In this document: piece by piece, positions 8,456-17,653 of the stretch
Layout: every line of letters begins with the position of its first letter
How positions within the stretch are numbered: the stretch's first letter is position 1
Source: [Bacteroides] pectinophilus
GTDB taxonomy: Bacteria > Bacillota > Clostridia > Lachnospirales > Lachnospiraceae
Direction of reading: 5' to 3'
NCBI GenBank assembly: GCA_025146925.1
Contig: CP102260.1
Location: 945,001 to 1,009,000 of the forward strand
DNA: 64,000 bases
Made by a program: the position numbers and the translations under genes
Notes under the pieces: generated by a model
The model's input: only the letters and a program-made list of their open reading frames with translations
Databases searched by the model: none
Told to the model about the DNA's origin: nothing

Positions 8456-9595
8456 ATGGGTAAATCCCTTAATGGTAAAGAATTAGGTAAAGGCTTATCA
8501 CAGAGAAAGGATGGTCTTTATCAGGGAAGATTCGTGAATCGTTTTGGCAAGAAGCAGACGGTTTACGCAAAGACGCTGAATGAGGTAAGACAGAAGCTTA
8601 GAAACGAACAGTATGAGGATGAAAAGGCACTCAATGTTGTTGCGAAGGACGTAACGCTTGACGAATGGTATGAAATCTGGATGGATACCTGCAAGAAGAA
8701 TTGCAGAGACTCCACCAAGGAGACATACGCAGGTCATTATCGCAGAATACAGAAGGCTCTGGGATGGAGAAAACTCACATCCTTGAATTTACTGATTATG
8801 CAGCAGGCGATTAACGAACTGGAAACAGACAATGAGCGTAAGAATTCGAAAAAGATACTGGTCGATATGCTGGAGAAAGCAATAGACTCTGATTTACTTA
8901 TCAAAAATTCTGCTAAGCAGATCAATACTGTGATTTCTAAAGAGGTTAAGAAAGAACGTAGAGTATTAACGGTAGGTGAAACGGAGCTTTTTTTTAGCTA
9001 TGCGAAGGACACATTCTACTACAATTTATATGTAGTGGCAATCGACACAGGAATGCGTATTGGTGAGTTGATGGGGCTTCAGTGGTCTGATGTAGACTTT
9101 GAAAAGAAGGTTGTACACGTCAGACGTTCCTTATGCTATTTCCGCAAGGATGGCAAATATGTCTTTGAATGGCATGATACCAAGACGCATAACAGCAAGC
9201 GAACCATTCCCTTAACAACAAGAGCTATGGAAGCTCTGAAAAAACAAAGAGTTCGCGGGCAGGAGATTCTGCTTAAGAACGCACAAACAGCACAGGACGA
9301 ATACAAGAATCTGGTTTTCGTAACCAGAAACAATCGACCTACACAGCAGTTCATCGTACAGGAATGTATGGATGTAACAACGAGACGAATTCAGAAGGAA
9401 CACCCGGAATTTGAGAGGTTCTCTCCTCATTGTTTCCGTCACACCTTTGCAACAAGGGCAATCGAGAACGGAATGCAGCCTAAGAGCGTGCAGAAGCTTC
9501 TCGGACATGGCTCCTTACAGCTGACAATGGATTTGTATTGTCACGTAACAGATGATACCTTGTTTGACGAGATGAGGAAGATGGAAGCGGTGTAA
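8456..9595 (+). CDS. int: Tyrosine integrase of the element
   Basis: 379 residues, a full-length Tn916-type tyrosine recombinase. The N-terminal arm-binding domain has KGLSQRKDGLYQGRF, a core-binding SAM-like domain covers about residues 65-160, and the catalytic domain carries Arg201 (GMRIGELMGL), His325/Arg328 (HCFRHTFATRA), His351 (LGHG) and the nucleophile Tyr361 (MDLYCHV). All catalytic residues are present, so the enzyme is probably active. ATG 8456 has a strong AGGAAGGAGG before it. The stop is 83 bases from pyrE on the same strand with no terminator between. Confidence 0.95.
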   Translation: MGKSLNGKELGKGLSQRKDGLYQGRFVNRFGKKQTVYAKTLNEVRQKLRNEQYEDEKALNVVAKDVTLDEWYEIWMDTCKKNCRDSTKETYAGHYRRIQKALGWRKLTSLNLLIMQQAINELETDNERKNSKKILVDMLEKAIDSDLLIKNSAKQINTVISKEVKKERRVLTVGETELFFSYAKDTFYYNLYVVAIDTGMRIGELMGLQWSDVDFEKKVVHVRRSLCYFRKDGKYVFEWHDTKTHNSKRTIPLTTRAMEALKKQRVRGQEILLKNAQTAQDEYKNLVFVTRNNRPTQQFIVQECMDVTTRRIQKEHPEFERFSPHCFRHTFATRAIENGMQPKSVQKLLGHGSLQLTMDLYCHVTDDTLFDEMRKMEAV

Positions 9596-9660
9596 AGTGT
9601 GTAAAAAGTGTGTAGTAAAGCAATTTGAGACAATAATAAAGGCGTGAAAGCCTTATAAAC
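9595..9660. other. Right-end attachment region with direct repeats
   Basis: AAGTGTGTA occurs at 9595-9603 and again at 9606-9614, an 11-base period suited to integrase arm binding. A small hairpin AAGGC/GCCTT follows at 9639-9654, just before the pyrE ribosome site. One end of the element should lie here; the core crossover site cannot be named without the left end. Confidence 0.45.
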
Positions 9661-9678
9661 AGGAGGTTTTAAGATAAA

Positions 9679-10359
9679 ATGGAACAGTATAAGCAGGAAT
9701 TTATAGAATTCATGGTAGAGAGTGATGTGTTAAAGTTTGGAGAGTTTACACTGAAGAGCGGACGTAAGTCTCCGTTTTTTATGAATGCAGGAGCTTATGT
9801 TACGGGATCACAGCTTATGAGACTTGGTGAGTATTATGCCAAGGCTATTCATGAGACATATGGCGATGATTTTGATGTGCTTTTCGGACCGGCCTATAAG
9901 GGAATTCCTATAAGTGTAGTTACAGCTGTTGCATATAGCAAACTTTACAACAAGGAAGTACGTTACTGCTCAGACCGTAAGGAAGCTAAGGACCATGGTG
10001 CTGATAAGGGTAATTTCTTAGGGAGCAGCCTTAAGGACGGCGACAGAGTTGTCATGATTGAGGATGTTACTACTTCAGGTAAGTCAATGGAGGAGACAGT
10101 ACCTAAGGTAAGAGGTGCTGCTGACGTAGAGATAGTCGGACTTATGGTTTCACTTAACCGTATGGAGAAGGGGCTCGGAGGAGTTAAGAGTGCGCTTGAT
10201 GAGATTCGCGAGAAGTACGGATTTGAGGCTAATGCGATAGTTACAATGGAAGATGTGGTAGAGCACCTTTATAATCGTCCATGTCAGGGCAGAGTTGTGA
10301 TTGATGATGAGATTAAGGCTGCAATAGATGCATATTACAGAGAGTATGGTGTACAATAA
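9679..10359 (+). CDS. pyrE: Orotate phosphoribosyltransferase
   Basis: 226 residues. It transfers phosphoribose from PRPP to orotate, giving OMP, the fifth step of pyrimidine synthesis. The family signature FTLKSGRKSPFFMNAG is near the N-terminus (residues 21-36) and the PRPP-binding motif is RVVMIEDVTTSGKS (about 121-134). The length is as usual for the Clostridia type. AGGAGG at 9661-9666 lies 12 bases before the start. In relatives pyrE commonly follows other pyr genes. Here the element's integrase lies immediately upstream on the same strand, so the native upstream context is lost within this window. Confidence 0.95.
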   Translation: MEQYKQEFIEFMVESDVLKFGEFTLKSGRKSPFFMNAGAYVTGSQLMRLGEYYAKAIHETYGDDFDVLFGPAYKGIPISVVTAVAYSKLYNKEVRYCSDRKEAKDHGADKGNFLGSSLKDGDRVVMIEDVTTSGKSMEETVPKVRGAADVEIVGLMVSLNRMEKGLGGVKSALDEIREKYGFEANAIVTMEDVVEHLYNRPCQGRVVIDDEIKAAIDAYYREYGVQ

Positions 10360-10373
10360 GGAGCATATATATT

Positions 10374-10526
10374 ATGGATGAGAAGCTTTTTAAGAAGATG
10401 AAGTCAGTCGGGGCTGCTAATCTTGTGTGTGGAATAATTGCTATTGTAGCGGGAGTGGCAACGGGTATTGTGCTTATAGTCAATGGAGCCAGACTGCTTG
10501 CACATAAGTCAGACAGACTTTTCTGA
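10374..10526 (+). CDS. Small membrane protein (50 aa)
   Basis: ATG 10374, with AAGGAG 10 bases upstream, codes a 50-residue protein: a lysine-rich head (MDEKLFKKMKSVGAANLVCG) followed by one hydrophobic helix of about 24 residues and a short basic tail. Small proteins of this kind accompany pyrE/VanZ-like genes in Lachnospiraceae; the function is not known. It sits 14 bases after pyrE and 29 bases before the next gene, so it is probably in the same transcript. Confidence 0.6.
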   Translation: MDEKLFKKMKSVGAANLVCGIIAIVAGVATGIVLIVNGARLLAHKSDRLF

Positions 10527-10555
10527 TTCTGTAAATATATATATTGGGAGAGTCT

Positions 10556-11002
10556 ATGAGCAGTAAAAGAGGCAGGAACATTGTTAAGTGGATTATATTC
10601 ATTGCCTATATTGCTGTTATGGTATATTTTCTGTTTTTTGCGGAATTGCTGGACAGAATGCCTGCTGAGAGTTACAGATACAATCTTGAACCACTAAGAG
10701 AGATTAAGCGATTTATTGCCTACAGGGACATAATAGGAACGAAGGCAGTATTGCTTAATCTTTTTGGTAATATTGCAGCATTTGTACCTTTTGGCATGGC
10801 ACTTATATCCATGAGCAGTAAAAAGCCGGGCTTTATAGCAGCCGTTATTTATTCGGCGGCATTCAGCGCAGCAATAGAACTTGTGCAGCTTATTACACGT
10901 GTGGGAAGCTGCGACGTTGATGATATAATTCTTAACACATTGGGCGGTGCTGTCGGATATGTCCTGTATCGCCTGATTAAGATGTGTAAAAACGGTGGTT
11001 GA
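10556..11002 (+). CDS. VanZ-like family membrane protein
   Basis: 148 residues with about four membrane helices. The VanZ-family pattern is visible: LNLFGNIAAFVPFGM, then SAAIELVQLI and CDVDDIILNTLGGAVGY. VanZ of the vancomycin cluster gives low-level teicoplanin resistance, but most chromosomal homologues have no known role, so no resistance claim is made. ATG 10556 (GGGAGAG upstream) is preferred to an in-frame TTG at 10544. It lies between the small membrane protein and DUF6142. Confidence 0.8.
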   Translation: MSSKRGRNIVKWIIFIAYIAVMVYFLFFAELLDRMPAESYRYNLEPLREIKRFIAYRDIIGTKAVLLNLFGNIAAFVPFGMALISMSSKKPGFIAAVIYSAAFSAAIELVQLITRVGSCDVDDIILNTLGGAVGYVLYRLIKMCKNGG

Positions 11003-11003
11003 A

Positions 11004-11318
11004 ATGAGATTATTTAAAAGATATAAATTCTCAGATAAGCAGCAGTCATTGGGCGGAACTATTTCAACATTGATGGGGCTTGGAGCATTAGCAATACTGA
11101 TATATGGGATACGTCTGTCGTTTCTGGTGCAGGGACATGCAGGGGCATATGTCGGAAGTCTGGCATTGTGCAGCCTGCTGTTGTCATGCGTAGGATGCGG
11201 TATAGGACTTATCAGTTTCAGGGAAGAGGATAAGTTTTATTCACTTTCTAAGGCCGGCTCACTCCTGTGCGGTATGATTGCAATATTTATGATTGCAGTG
11301 CTGCTTATGGGAATATAG
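11004..11318 (+). CDS. DUF6142-like membrane protein
   Basis: A 104-residue protein with a basic head (MRLFKRYKFSDKQQSLGG) and three hydrophobic helices (about residues 18-35, 46-65 and 82-102). The head and spacing resemble the DUF6142 family found in Lachnospiraceae. ATG 11004 follows the previous stop by one base; GTG 10995 would overlap the previous gene. The function is unknown. Confidence 0.6.
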   Translation: MRLFKRYKFSDKQQSLGGTISTLMGLGALAILIYGIRLSFLVQGHAGAYVGSLALCSLLLSCVGCGIGLISFREEDKFYSLSKAGSLLCGMIAIFMIAVLLMGI

Positions 11319-11341
11319 TGTTTTGAAGGGAATGGTAGTTT

Positions 11342-13453
11342 ATGTATAATGACAATCTGGAAGAGAGATATGAGCTTGCTGTTGATCGCGTGAAGGATAT
11401 TATTGAGGTATGTGACAGGGAGATAAGCGGAGAGTTTGTGTCATACTTTAGAAATGTTGCGAAGTTCATTATGAAGATGGATGAACTTAAGTCGCTGATA
11501 GATGGCAATGTCATTGATAAGATGAGCATGGAAGAGCTTGAGATGCTCAACAGGAAGCTTTACAGTGATGTGGCTGACGAGAACTATGAGACAAGCTTTG
11601 CCAATCCGGCATATGCCGTAAGCGTAATGGGCGAGCTGTACGGAAGAATACTTTCATTCCTGTACGTTGAATTAAGAGGTCTTATTGTGTATGCGTATGA
11701 GAAGAGAATGGCTGACATGACAGCGGCCGTTGAACTTTTTGTGGAGATATACTGCCTGTTTACTGCTGATGTCCGTCCAAAATATAAAGAAATATATGAT
11801 ACAGTATACTGGTATGTAAGTGATTACAGTGATGTTACGATTGAGGAGCGTGTTGCTGAGCAGCTCGATGTTACGAAGTCATTTGCAGTAGATATAATAA
11901 TGAATTCGGATTTAAGTGACCTGAGATATCTCTACAGATTCGGTGAGTATATAACAGACAATGAGATTGAGACTGCAAAGTATCTTAATTCGCTTTCACA
12001 GGAAGAGATTGATGCAATGGCATCAACTTATACGGAAGGCTTTAGAATCGGCTTTGTCATTGGCAATAAGGATCTTACCAGGAAGAGCATTGTCAATATA
12101 AGATACTGCATCGGATTTGAACGTGTTGTAAAGGCTGCAATACTTCAGTTTGAAAAGATGGGACTTAAGCCGAGCATATACAGGGCAGCAGTCAACACGA
12201 TTAACAAACGCATGAATGCAAAGATTGGTTATTACTCAACAAGCCCTAATAAGCAGATGGATTATGACCACAGATTTGATAATGCGCTGTATCTTGATAA
12301 TGATTTTGTGGTAAGAAAGCTTGGTGCGCTTAAGGCAGCTTATGAAAAGTATAAGACAGAGGCAGCTGCATTTGCAGGACCTGCTGTAATAGAAGTGTTT
12401 GGTGAGAAGCCGTTCGCTCCTGTGAATAAAAAGGAAGCGCTTAAGCTTGATGAGAGGCAGCAGAAGCTTTCTGTTAAGTATGACAGTGAATCCGGCAGAC
12501 TTGTAAATGAATATATAAAGGGAGAAGAACGCAGTTTTACGATTATTGCCTATCCGATTCCTGAGATTGCAGATACGATTGATGAATACAGAAAGATATT
12601 TGCAGAAACGGTCAGAATCAATACTCTTGATTATGACAAATATAAGCGTATACAGCAGAGCATAATTGATGTTCTGGATAAAGCGCAGCATGTTGTTGTT
12701 AAGGGCTGTAATGGCAATAAGACAGATATGAAGGTTAGTCTTATGCCAATCGGGGATCCTGCAAAGCAGACGATATTTGAGAACTGCCTTGCCGATGTGA
12801 ACATTCCGCTTGGAGAAGTATTTACATCACCAAGACTTAAGGGAACTGAAGGAACACTTAATGTGAGCCGTGTCTACCTTAACGGGCTTCTCTATAAGAA
12901 CCTTACACTTAAGTTCAGGGATGGAATGGTAGAGGATTACGTATGTGACAACTTTGACAATTCGATAGATGTAGATGACGAAGGTAATGCAATCAATAAG
13001 AATAAGAGTTACATCCGTGAGAACATTCTCTTTAATCATGATACACTCCCAATTGGAGAGTTCGCAATAGGAACTAATACGACGGCGTATGTCATGGCCA
13101 ACAGATATGATATTGTCGGCAAGCTCCCTATCCTTATAGTTGAGAAGATGGGACCGCATTTTGCCGTGGGCGACACGTGTTATACATGGGCGGAGGATGT
13201 TGCTGTCTATAATCCGGACGGTAAAGAGATTATATCACGCGATAATGAGATAACTCTTTTGCGTAAGACAGAGCCGGAGAAGGCGTATTTTAACTGTCAC
13301 ACGGATATTACAATACCGTATGATGAGATTGGCGAGATAAGTGCTGTTATGTCTGACGGAAGTAAGGTACAGATAATTGCTGACGGAAGATTTGTACTTG
13401 AAGGAACAGAAGAACTTAACAGACCGTTTGACGAGGAAGCAGATGAAGCTTAG
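11342..13453 (+). CDS. M29-like aminopeptidase
   Basis: 703 residues. The C-terminal 350 residues carry the pattern of the M29 (AmpS/thermophilic) metallo-aminopeptidases: LPIGEFAIGTNT, then EKMGPHFAVGDTCY, with acid and histidine residues placed like the two-metal site. The N-terminal half is an extra helical region of about 330 residues found in Lachnospiraceae versions usually annotated as leucyl aminopeptidase. It should remove N-terminal residues from peptides in the cytoplasm. No signal peptide is seen. Its last 11 bases overlap the start of the FliB-like gene, so the two are coupled. Confidence 0.7.
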   Translation: MYNDNLEERYELAVDRVKDIIEVCDREISGEFVSYFRNVAKFIMKMDELKSLIDGNVIDKMSMEELEMLNRKLYSDVADENYETSFANPAYAVSVMGELYGRILSFLYVELRGLIVYAYEKRMADMTAAVELFVEIYCLFTADVRPKYKEIYDTVYWYVSDYSDVTIEERVAEQLDVTKSFAVDIIMNSDLSDLRYLYRFGEYITDNEIETAKYLNSLSQEEIDAMASTYTEGFRIGFVIGNKDLTRKSIVNIRYCIGFERVVKAAILQFEKMGLKPSIYRAAVNTINKRMNAKIGYYSTSPNKQMDYDHRFDNALYLDNDFVVRKLGALKAAYEKYKTEAAAFAGPAVIEVFGEKPFAPVNKKEALKLDERQQKLSVKYDSESGRLVNEYIKGEERSFTIIAYPIPEIADTIDEYRKIFAETVRINTLDYDKYKRIQQSIIDVLDKAQHVVVKGCNGNKTDMKVSLMPIGDPAKQTIFENCLADVNIPLGEVFTSPRLKGTEGTLNVSRVYLNGLLYKNLTLKFRDGMVEDYVCDNFDNSIDVDDEGNAINKNKSYIRENILFNHDTLPIGEFAIGTNTTAYVMANRYDIVGKLPILIVEKMGPHFAVGDTCYTWAEDVAVYNPDGKEIISRDNEITLLRKTEPEKAYFNCHTDITIPYDEIGEISAVMSDGSKVQIIADGRFVLEGTEELNRPFDEEADEA

Positions 13454-14696
13454 AGTACCTGATTATTACAAAGAATTCAGATGCATTGACAAGGACTGTA
13501 CGGATACATGCTGTGCCGGATGGGAAGTTGATGTTGATGAAGAAGCATATGCATATTATGAGACAGTTGGAGGCGAGTTCGGTAAAAGGCTCGCTTCTGT
13601 AATGTCAAGAGAAGGCGGATGCCATTTTATCTTAAAACCTGATAAAGACTGTCCATTCCTTAATGCAACAGGTCTTTGTGACCTTTATACGGAACTTGGA
13701 GAGGATAAGCTGTGTGAGACATGTGCGATGTATCCGAGATTTGTGGAGGAATATGGCAATATACGTGAGATGGGAATAGCATTGTCATGTAAGACTGCTG
13801 CTAATCTGATACTTACTTATGAAGGCAAAGCCGGCTTTGAGACAATGGAGGATGGCAAGCCACTTACATCGTATAACGATATAGAACCAGAATTTTATTT
13901 TGCACTTATGCAGTCGCGCAGAGTTGCTTATGCAATTGTACAGAACCGTGCGTATGATATCAGAGAGAGAATAGCGGTACTTATGCATTACGCTGAGAAG
14001 CTGCAGAAGAGCATTAATGTACACAGATATTCATATATTCATGAGATTAATGCAATGTACACTGTTCCAGGTGATGACATCTATGCAGATGTGAGGACTG
14101 AGAAGTTTGATGAGGTCATTGCAAAGCTCAGACGCAAATATACAGATTGGTCGGGGGCTAAGAAAAAGAGTATGCCGAATGCATGCGGATATTATAAGCA
14201 TACCGGTAGTCTGCTTGCTATATTTGACAGCATGGAGATGGTTAAGGGTGAGTTTCATGAGTTTATAGCGGCAGACAGAGACAGCTTTGGACGCATGCAC
14301 GATGCCGTTGATGCTTCATTGACTGATGTTAAGAACTACATAAGTTCTGTGAGAAGGTTCTGGGCTTCATATCCTGAGTGTAACATGCAGTATGAGCATG
14401 TAATGGTATATTACATTTTCAGATATTTCCTTAAGGCGGTCTATGATTATGACCTGCTTGGCAAAGTTAAGCTTGCGGTTACAGGATATCTTATGGTTGT
14501 TGAGATGGATGTTGTAAGATTTATAAAAAAAGATTACACAATGCAGCTTACAGACCAGATTGAGATAACACATCTTTATTCACGCGAAGTTGAACATTCA
14601 GATGAGAACTTCGCGCAACTGGATGAGATGTACGGCACGGCTGAAGAGTTCGGGTGTGAAAGACTGTACAGGTCTGTACTTGCACCTTTGGAATAG
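13443..14696 (+). CDS. fliB: Flagellin lysine-N-methylase (FliB family)
   Basis: 417 residues. The N-terminal cysteine pattern is typical of the FliB/YkgJ group: FRCIDKDCTDTCCAGW, CHFILKPDKDCPFLN, GLCDLYTELGEDKLCETCAMYPR. These cysteines probably hold a metal or iron-sulfur centre. FliB methylates lysines of flagellin in Salmonella; in Clostridia the substrate is inferred. ATG 13443 begins inside the preceding gene and starts MKLRVPDYYKEFRC, the normal family start. It implies a motile organism, together with the chemotaxis receptor at 52465. Confidence 0.85.
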   Translation: MKLRVPDYYKEFRCIDKDCTDTCCAGWEVDVDEEAYAYYETVGGEFGKRLASVMSREGGCHFILKPDKDCPFLNATGLCDLYTELGEDKLCETCAMYPRFVEEYGNIREMGIALSCKTAANLILTYEGKAGFETMEDGKPLTSYNDIEPEFYFALMQSRRVAYAIVQNRAYDIRERIAVLMHYAEKLQKSINVHRYSYIHEINAMYTVPGDDIYADVRTEKFDEVIAKLRRKYTDWSGAKKKSMPNACGYYKHTGSLLAIFDSMEMVKGEFHEFIAADRDSFGRMHDAVDASLTDVKNYISSVRRFWASYPECNMQYEHVMVYYIFRYFLKAVYDYDLLGKVKLAVTGYLMVVEMDVVRFIKKDYTMQLTDQIEITHLYSREVEHSDENFAQLDEMYGTAEEFGCERLYRSVLAPLE

Positions 14697-14707
14697 AATC
14701 CCGGATA

Positions 14708-15223
14708 TTACATAAGCTTGTGCATTATAAAATCATATATTTCCTGACTGGCGTCTTTCCATTTGGAACACATGGCGTTAGCCTGTTCTTCAAGAGGCAC
14801 AGAGAGACTCAGCTCAATAAGGGTTGAGTCTCCTTCTTTTACTTGGCAGTGAACGATGTAGTCCTGATTGGTTGAGCGGTAAAAGTCGGCGATAGTGCCA
14901 ACCTCATTCTTGAGTTCGTATTTGTTATCGGTAAGATACTGCTCGATATCATCCTTGATTGCGTTAGAGATACGTGTGTTGAAAAATGCAATTGTGTCAG
15001 TGCCTTCCTCTGTAAGATGATACTGCGTAGTGTTGCGGTATACATCGGCGGCTATAAAGTTGGACTCTGTCAGGTCATTAAGAACTTCCTGAAGTGTAAA
15101 ATAATCAGTGTAGTTATTAGAGAGCATGAATTCCGAAATCTGATTATTATTCAGCGGAAAGTTAACTCTGCTTAACATATACAAAATCATAAGTTTATAT
15201 AGCGTCATCGAATCAGAAGGCAT
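14708..15223 (-). CDS. DUF4364 family protein (winged-helix-like)
   Basis: 171 residues from ATG 15223 (a GTG at 15238 would overlap the previous stop). The start SMTLYKLMILYMLSRV and SEFMLSNNYTDYFTLQEVL fit the DUF4364 family of Firmicutes, which has a winged-helix N-terminal half (NNNQISEFM ... LVESNF-type) and a small beta-rich C-terminal half. A role as a DNA-binding regulator is inferred from the fold only. It is the last gene of a minus-strand run behind the radical SAM gene and malic enzyme. Confidence 0.8.
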   Translation of the reverse strand: MPSDSMTLYKLMILYMLSRVNFPLNNNQISEFMLSNNYTDYFTLQEVLNDLTESNFIAADVYRNTTQYHLTEEGTDTIAFFNTRISNAIKDDIEQYLTDNKYELKNEVGTIADFYRSTNQDYIVHCQVKEGDSTLIELSLSVPLEEQANAMCSKWKDASQEIYDFIMHKLM

Positions 15224-15234
15224 AGTTGTTAATC

Positions 15235-16149
15235 TCACTTTCTATATAATGAACCCTGTATCAGGCAGTCATTCATAAATCTTTGGTTTATCGTGTTAAG
15301 AACATGTTTTTTATCTGCACTCCACATCGGAGCAATGAGAAGCTTCTTTGGACCGTCACCGGTCAGTCTGTGTACCACCATGCCTGGCGGAAGTCTTTTG
15401 ATAATCTCCTCGAGTATATCAATATACTCATCAAGCTCCGGAAGGTGAAAATGCTGCGCAGCATAGTCATCAGCAAGGTCAGTGCCCTTGAGAATATGAA
15501 GAAGCTGGAGCTTTATTCCGTCTGCATACCGGGATATATACGAAGCAGTGGCAAGCATGTCAGCTGTAGTCTCTCCGGGAAGACCTATTATCATATGTGC
15601 GATTATATGTTCACAGGAATGAAAATGCCTGAGGCGCATGATGGCATCTGCAAAGCACTCATTCTTATATCCGCGTCTTATATAACGCACAGAATTACAG
15701 TTGGTTGTCTGGAGACCAAGTTCAATCCAGATGGGTTTGATGGAATTAATATCAGCAAGAAGCCTGCATATCCCATCATCAAGGCAGTCGGGTCTTGTTG
15801 CAATCGAAATTATACGGATATGGCTGTTAAGTGCAGCCTCCATGTATACATTGCGAAGATATTCGACAGGTGCATATGTATTGGTATATGCCTGAAAATA
15901 CGCAATGTAATCGTCACCGTGATATTTGCCCGACACCTGGCTTATGCCGGCTTCAATCTGCTCTGTGACAGTAGGTGCATTCCCGGCAAAATCGCCTGAC
16001 CCTCCGGCACTGCAGAAGATGCAGCCTCTCGTGTCAATTAGCCCATCACGATTCGGACATGTCATCCGGGCGTTCAGGGCTAATTTATACATTTTACTGC
16101 CAAATGTATTAAGCAGATATTCATTTAACGAATAATAATGAGGGAGCAT
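15235..16149 (-). CDS. TIGR01212-family radical SAM protein (YhcC-like)
   Basis: 304 residues. The iron-sulfur motif is ARMTCPNRDG...RGCIFCS, the extended CPNRDG/GCIFC spacing that marks the YhcC/TIGR01212 group. It is followed by IEAGISQVSGKYHGDDYIAY and a partial TIM barrel with IARPDCL-type and IELGLQT motifs. It is a cytoplasmic [4Fe-4S]/SAM enzyme; the group has links to tRNA modification but the substrate is not settled. The ATG overlaps the malic enzyme stop (TAATG), so it is co-translated with it. Confidence 0.88.
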   Translation of the reverse strand: MLPHYYSLNEYLLNTFGSKMYKLALNARMTCPNRDGLIDTRGCIFCSAGGSGDFAGNAPTVTEQIEAGISQVSGKYHGDDYIAYFQAYTNTYAPVEYLRNVYMEAALNSHIRIISIATRPDCLDDGICRLLADINSIKPIWIELGLQTTNCNSVRYIRRGYKNECFADAIMRLRHFHSCEHIIAHMIIGLPGETTADMLATASYISRYADGIKLQLLHILKGTDLADDYAAQHFHLPELDEYIDILEEIIKRLPPGMVVHRLTGDGPKKLLIAPMWSADKKHVLNTINQRFMNDCLIQGSLYRK

Positions 16150-17303
16150 TAGTCTTCAATGTTATCCATTACAGCCCTGGATACAACATCTGCAACACGA
16201 GGGTCAAAAGCCTCAGGAAGGATGTTTACATCACTGAGCTCATTGTCAGCTACAAGACCTGCAATTGCATTAGCTGCTGCAAGCTTCATCTTTTCTGTAA
16301 TCTGCTTTGCACGTCCTTCAAGCGCACCCTTGAATATTCCCGGAAAAGCAACTACGTTGTTAACCTGGTTAGGGAAATCGCTTCGGCCTGTTCCGACAAC
16401 TCTTGCACCGGCAGCCTTGGCCACATCAGGCATAATCTCAGGAACAGGATTAGCCATTGCAAAGAGGATAGCATCGTGGTTCATTGAAGCTACCATATCA
16501 GCAGTTACGATATTAGGAGCAGATACACCGACAAATATATCAGCACCCTTAAGTGCGTCGGCAAGAGTACCTGTCTTATGTGTAAGGTTGGTAACATCCA
16601 TCATTGATTCCTGCATCCAGTTAAGACCTTCGCTGCCCTTGCTTAAGATGCCGCTCTTATCGCACATGGTCACATTCCTGAATCCATAGGTGAGAAGAAG
16701 CTTAGTGATTGCAACGCCGGCAGAACCTGCACCATTGACAACAACCTGGCACTCTTCCTTATTCTTGCCGGTAACCTTAAGCGCATTGATTATACCTGCG
16801 AGAACAACAATTGCTGTTCCGTGCTGGTCATCATGGAATACAGGAATATCAAGCATCTCCTTAAGACGTGTCTCAATCTCAAAGCAGCGTGGAGCAGATA
16901 TATCTTCAAGGTTGATACCACCAAATCCGGGAGCTATTGCAGCTACAGTCCTGATAATCTCTTCAGTGTCCTGAGTATCAAGACAGATTGGAACGGCATT
17001 GACTCCACCGAACTCTTTGAAAAGAACAGCTTTACCTTCCATAACAGGCATTGCTGCGTAAGGACCTATGTTGCCGAGTCCGAGAACGGCACTGCCATCA
17101 GATACGACAGCAATTGTATTGGACTTGATAGTGTACTTATATGCAGCTTCCTTGTCTTTTGCTATCACCTTACACGGTTCGGCAACGCCGGGAGTATATG
17201 CAAGTGCAAGATCCTCTCTTGATGCAATTTTGCATTTGCTTGTAGTCTCAATCTTCCCATTCCACTCTTCGTGTAACTTAAGAGCCTGTTCATTAACTGT
17301 CAT
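16149..17303 (-). CDS. NAD(P)-dependent malic enzyme
   Basis: 384 residues, the short bacterial malic enzyme. It oxidatively decarboxylates malate to pyruvate. Visible parts: LALAYTPGVAEPCK, then YTIKSNTIAVVSDGSAVLGLG, VFHDDQHGTAIVVLAG (metal and substrate site), and the dinucleotide fold VVNGAGSAGVAI. The C-terminal phosphotransacetylase-like domain of longer malic enzymes is absent, as in MaeA/YtsJ-type enzymes. It is transcribed divergently from rho and is the first gene of the minus-strand operon. Confidence 0.93.
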   Translation of the reverse strand: MTVNEQALKLHEEWNGKIETTSKCKIASREDLALAYTPGVAEPCKVIAKDKEAAYKYTIKSNTIAVVSDGSAVLGLGNIGPYAAMPVMEGKAVLFKEFGGVNAVPICLDTQDTEEIIRTVAAIAPGFGGINLEDISAPRCFEIETRLKEMLDIPVFHDDQHGTAIVVLAGIINALKVTGKNKEECQVVVNGAGSAGVAITKLLLTYGFRNVTMCDKSGILSKGSEGLNWMQESMMDVTNLTHKTGTLADALKGADIFVGVSAPNIVTADMVASMNHDAILFAMANPVPEIMPDVAKAAGARVVGTGRSDFPNQVNNVVAFPGIFKGALEGRAKQITEKMKLAAANAIAGLVADNELSDVNILPEAFDPRVADVVSRAVMDNIED

Positions 17304-17437
17304 TGGTTATTACCAGCCTTTCTTAATTACTTATTGTGTTATTGTTATTTACTACTTATTATAAATATTCCGGCTTAACAGCCTATTTTTTTATGATATC
17401 ACAATGACAGCAAACAAGCAATCAAATTATAAATTCC

Positions 17438-17466
17438 TTTACATTTGGAAGATGAGGCTGTATAAT
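17438..17466 (+). promoter_or_regulatory. Sigma-A promoter upstream of rho
   Basis: TTTACA at 17438-17443 and TATAAT at 17461-17466 with a 17-base spacer, close to consensus. About 180 bases of untranslated leader separate it from the rho start. Rho is autoregulated in other bacteria, but I see no clear attenuator here. The rest of the 350-base gap (17304-17653) shows no gene. Confidence 0.7.
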
Positions 17467-17653
17467 ACAAGAGTAAATGAATCTATTTTATTCAATGACA
17501 CTTTTCAAAAAATCCCCAGGTAAAGATTATTTTAAATATACGTTTGATAATGTAATTTGATTTAGAAGAGATATTATGTCCGGTTAATTCAGATTTATTT
17601 GGTTAGTTATTTTTGTGCTGAAAACAATTTATATAATAATGGAGATTAAAATT

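Larger units (their letters stand above)
1..9660. mobile_element. Right end of an integrative conjugative/mobilizable element next to pyrE
   Basis: A mobC-relaxase pair, a ParA remnant, cargo, excisionase and tyrosine integrase lie in the order usual for the integrase end of Tn1549/Tn916-type elements, and everything beyond the integrase is ordinary chromosome. The left limit is outside the window. No type IV secretion, coupling-protein or replication gene is visible, so either these lie to the left or the element is decayed or only mobilizable. The right limit is placed between the integrase stop (9595) and the pyrE ribosome site (9661) from gene content; the exact attachment core was not identified. 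Confidence 0.8.

Noticed and set aside
10556-11002. Glycopeptide resistance gene
   Set aside because: The protein is only VanZ-like; no vanA/vanB-type ligase, vanH or vanX is near, so resistance is not supported.
15283-15999. Long plus-strand frame of 238 codons
   Set aside because: It is antisense to the radical SAM gene, which has clear family motifs.
16159-17364. Several plus-strand frames over this stretch
   Set aside because: They are antisense to the intact malic enzyme.
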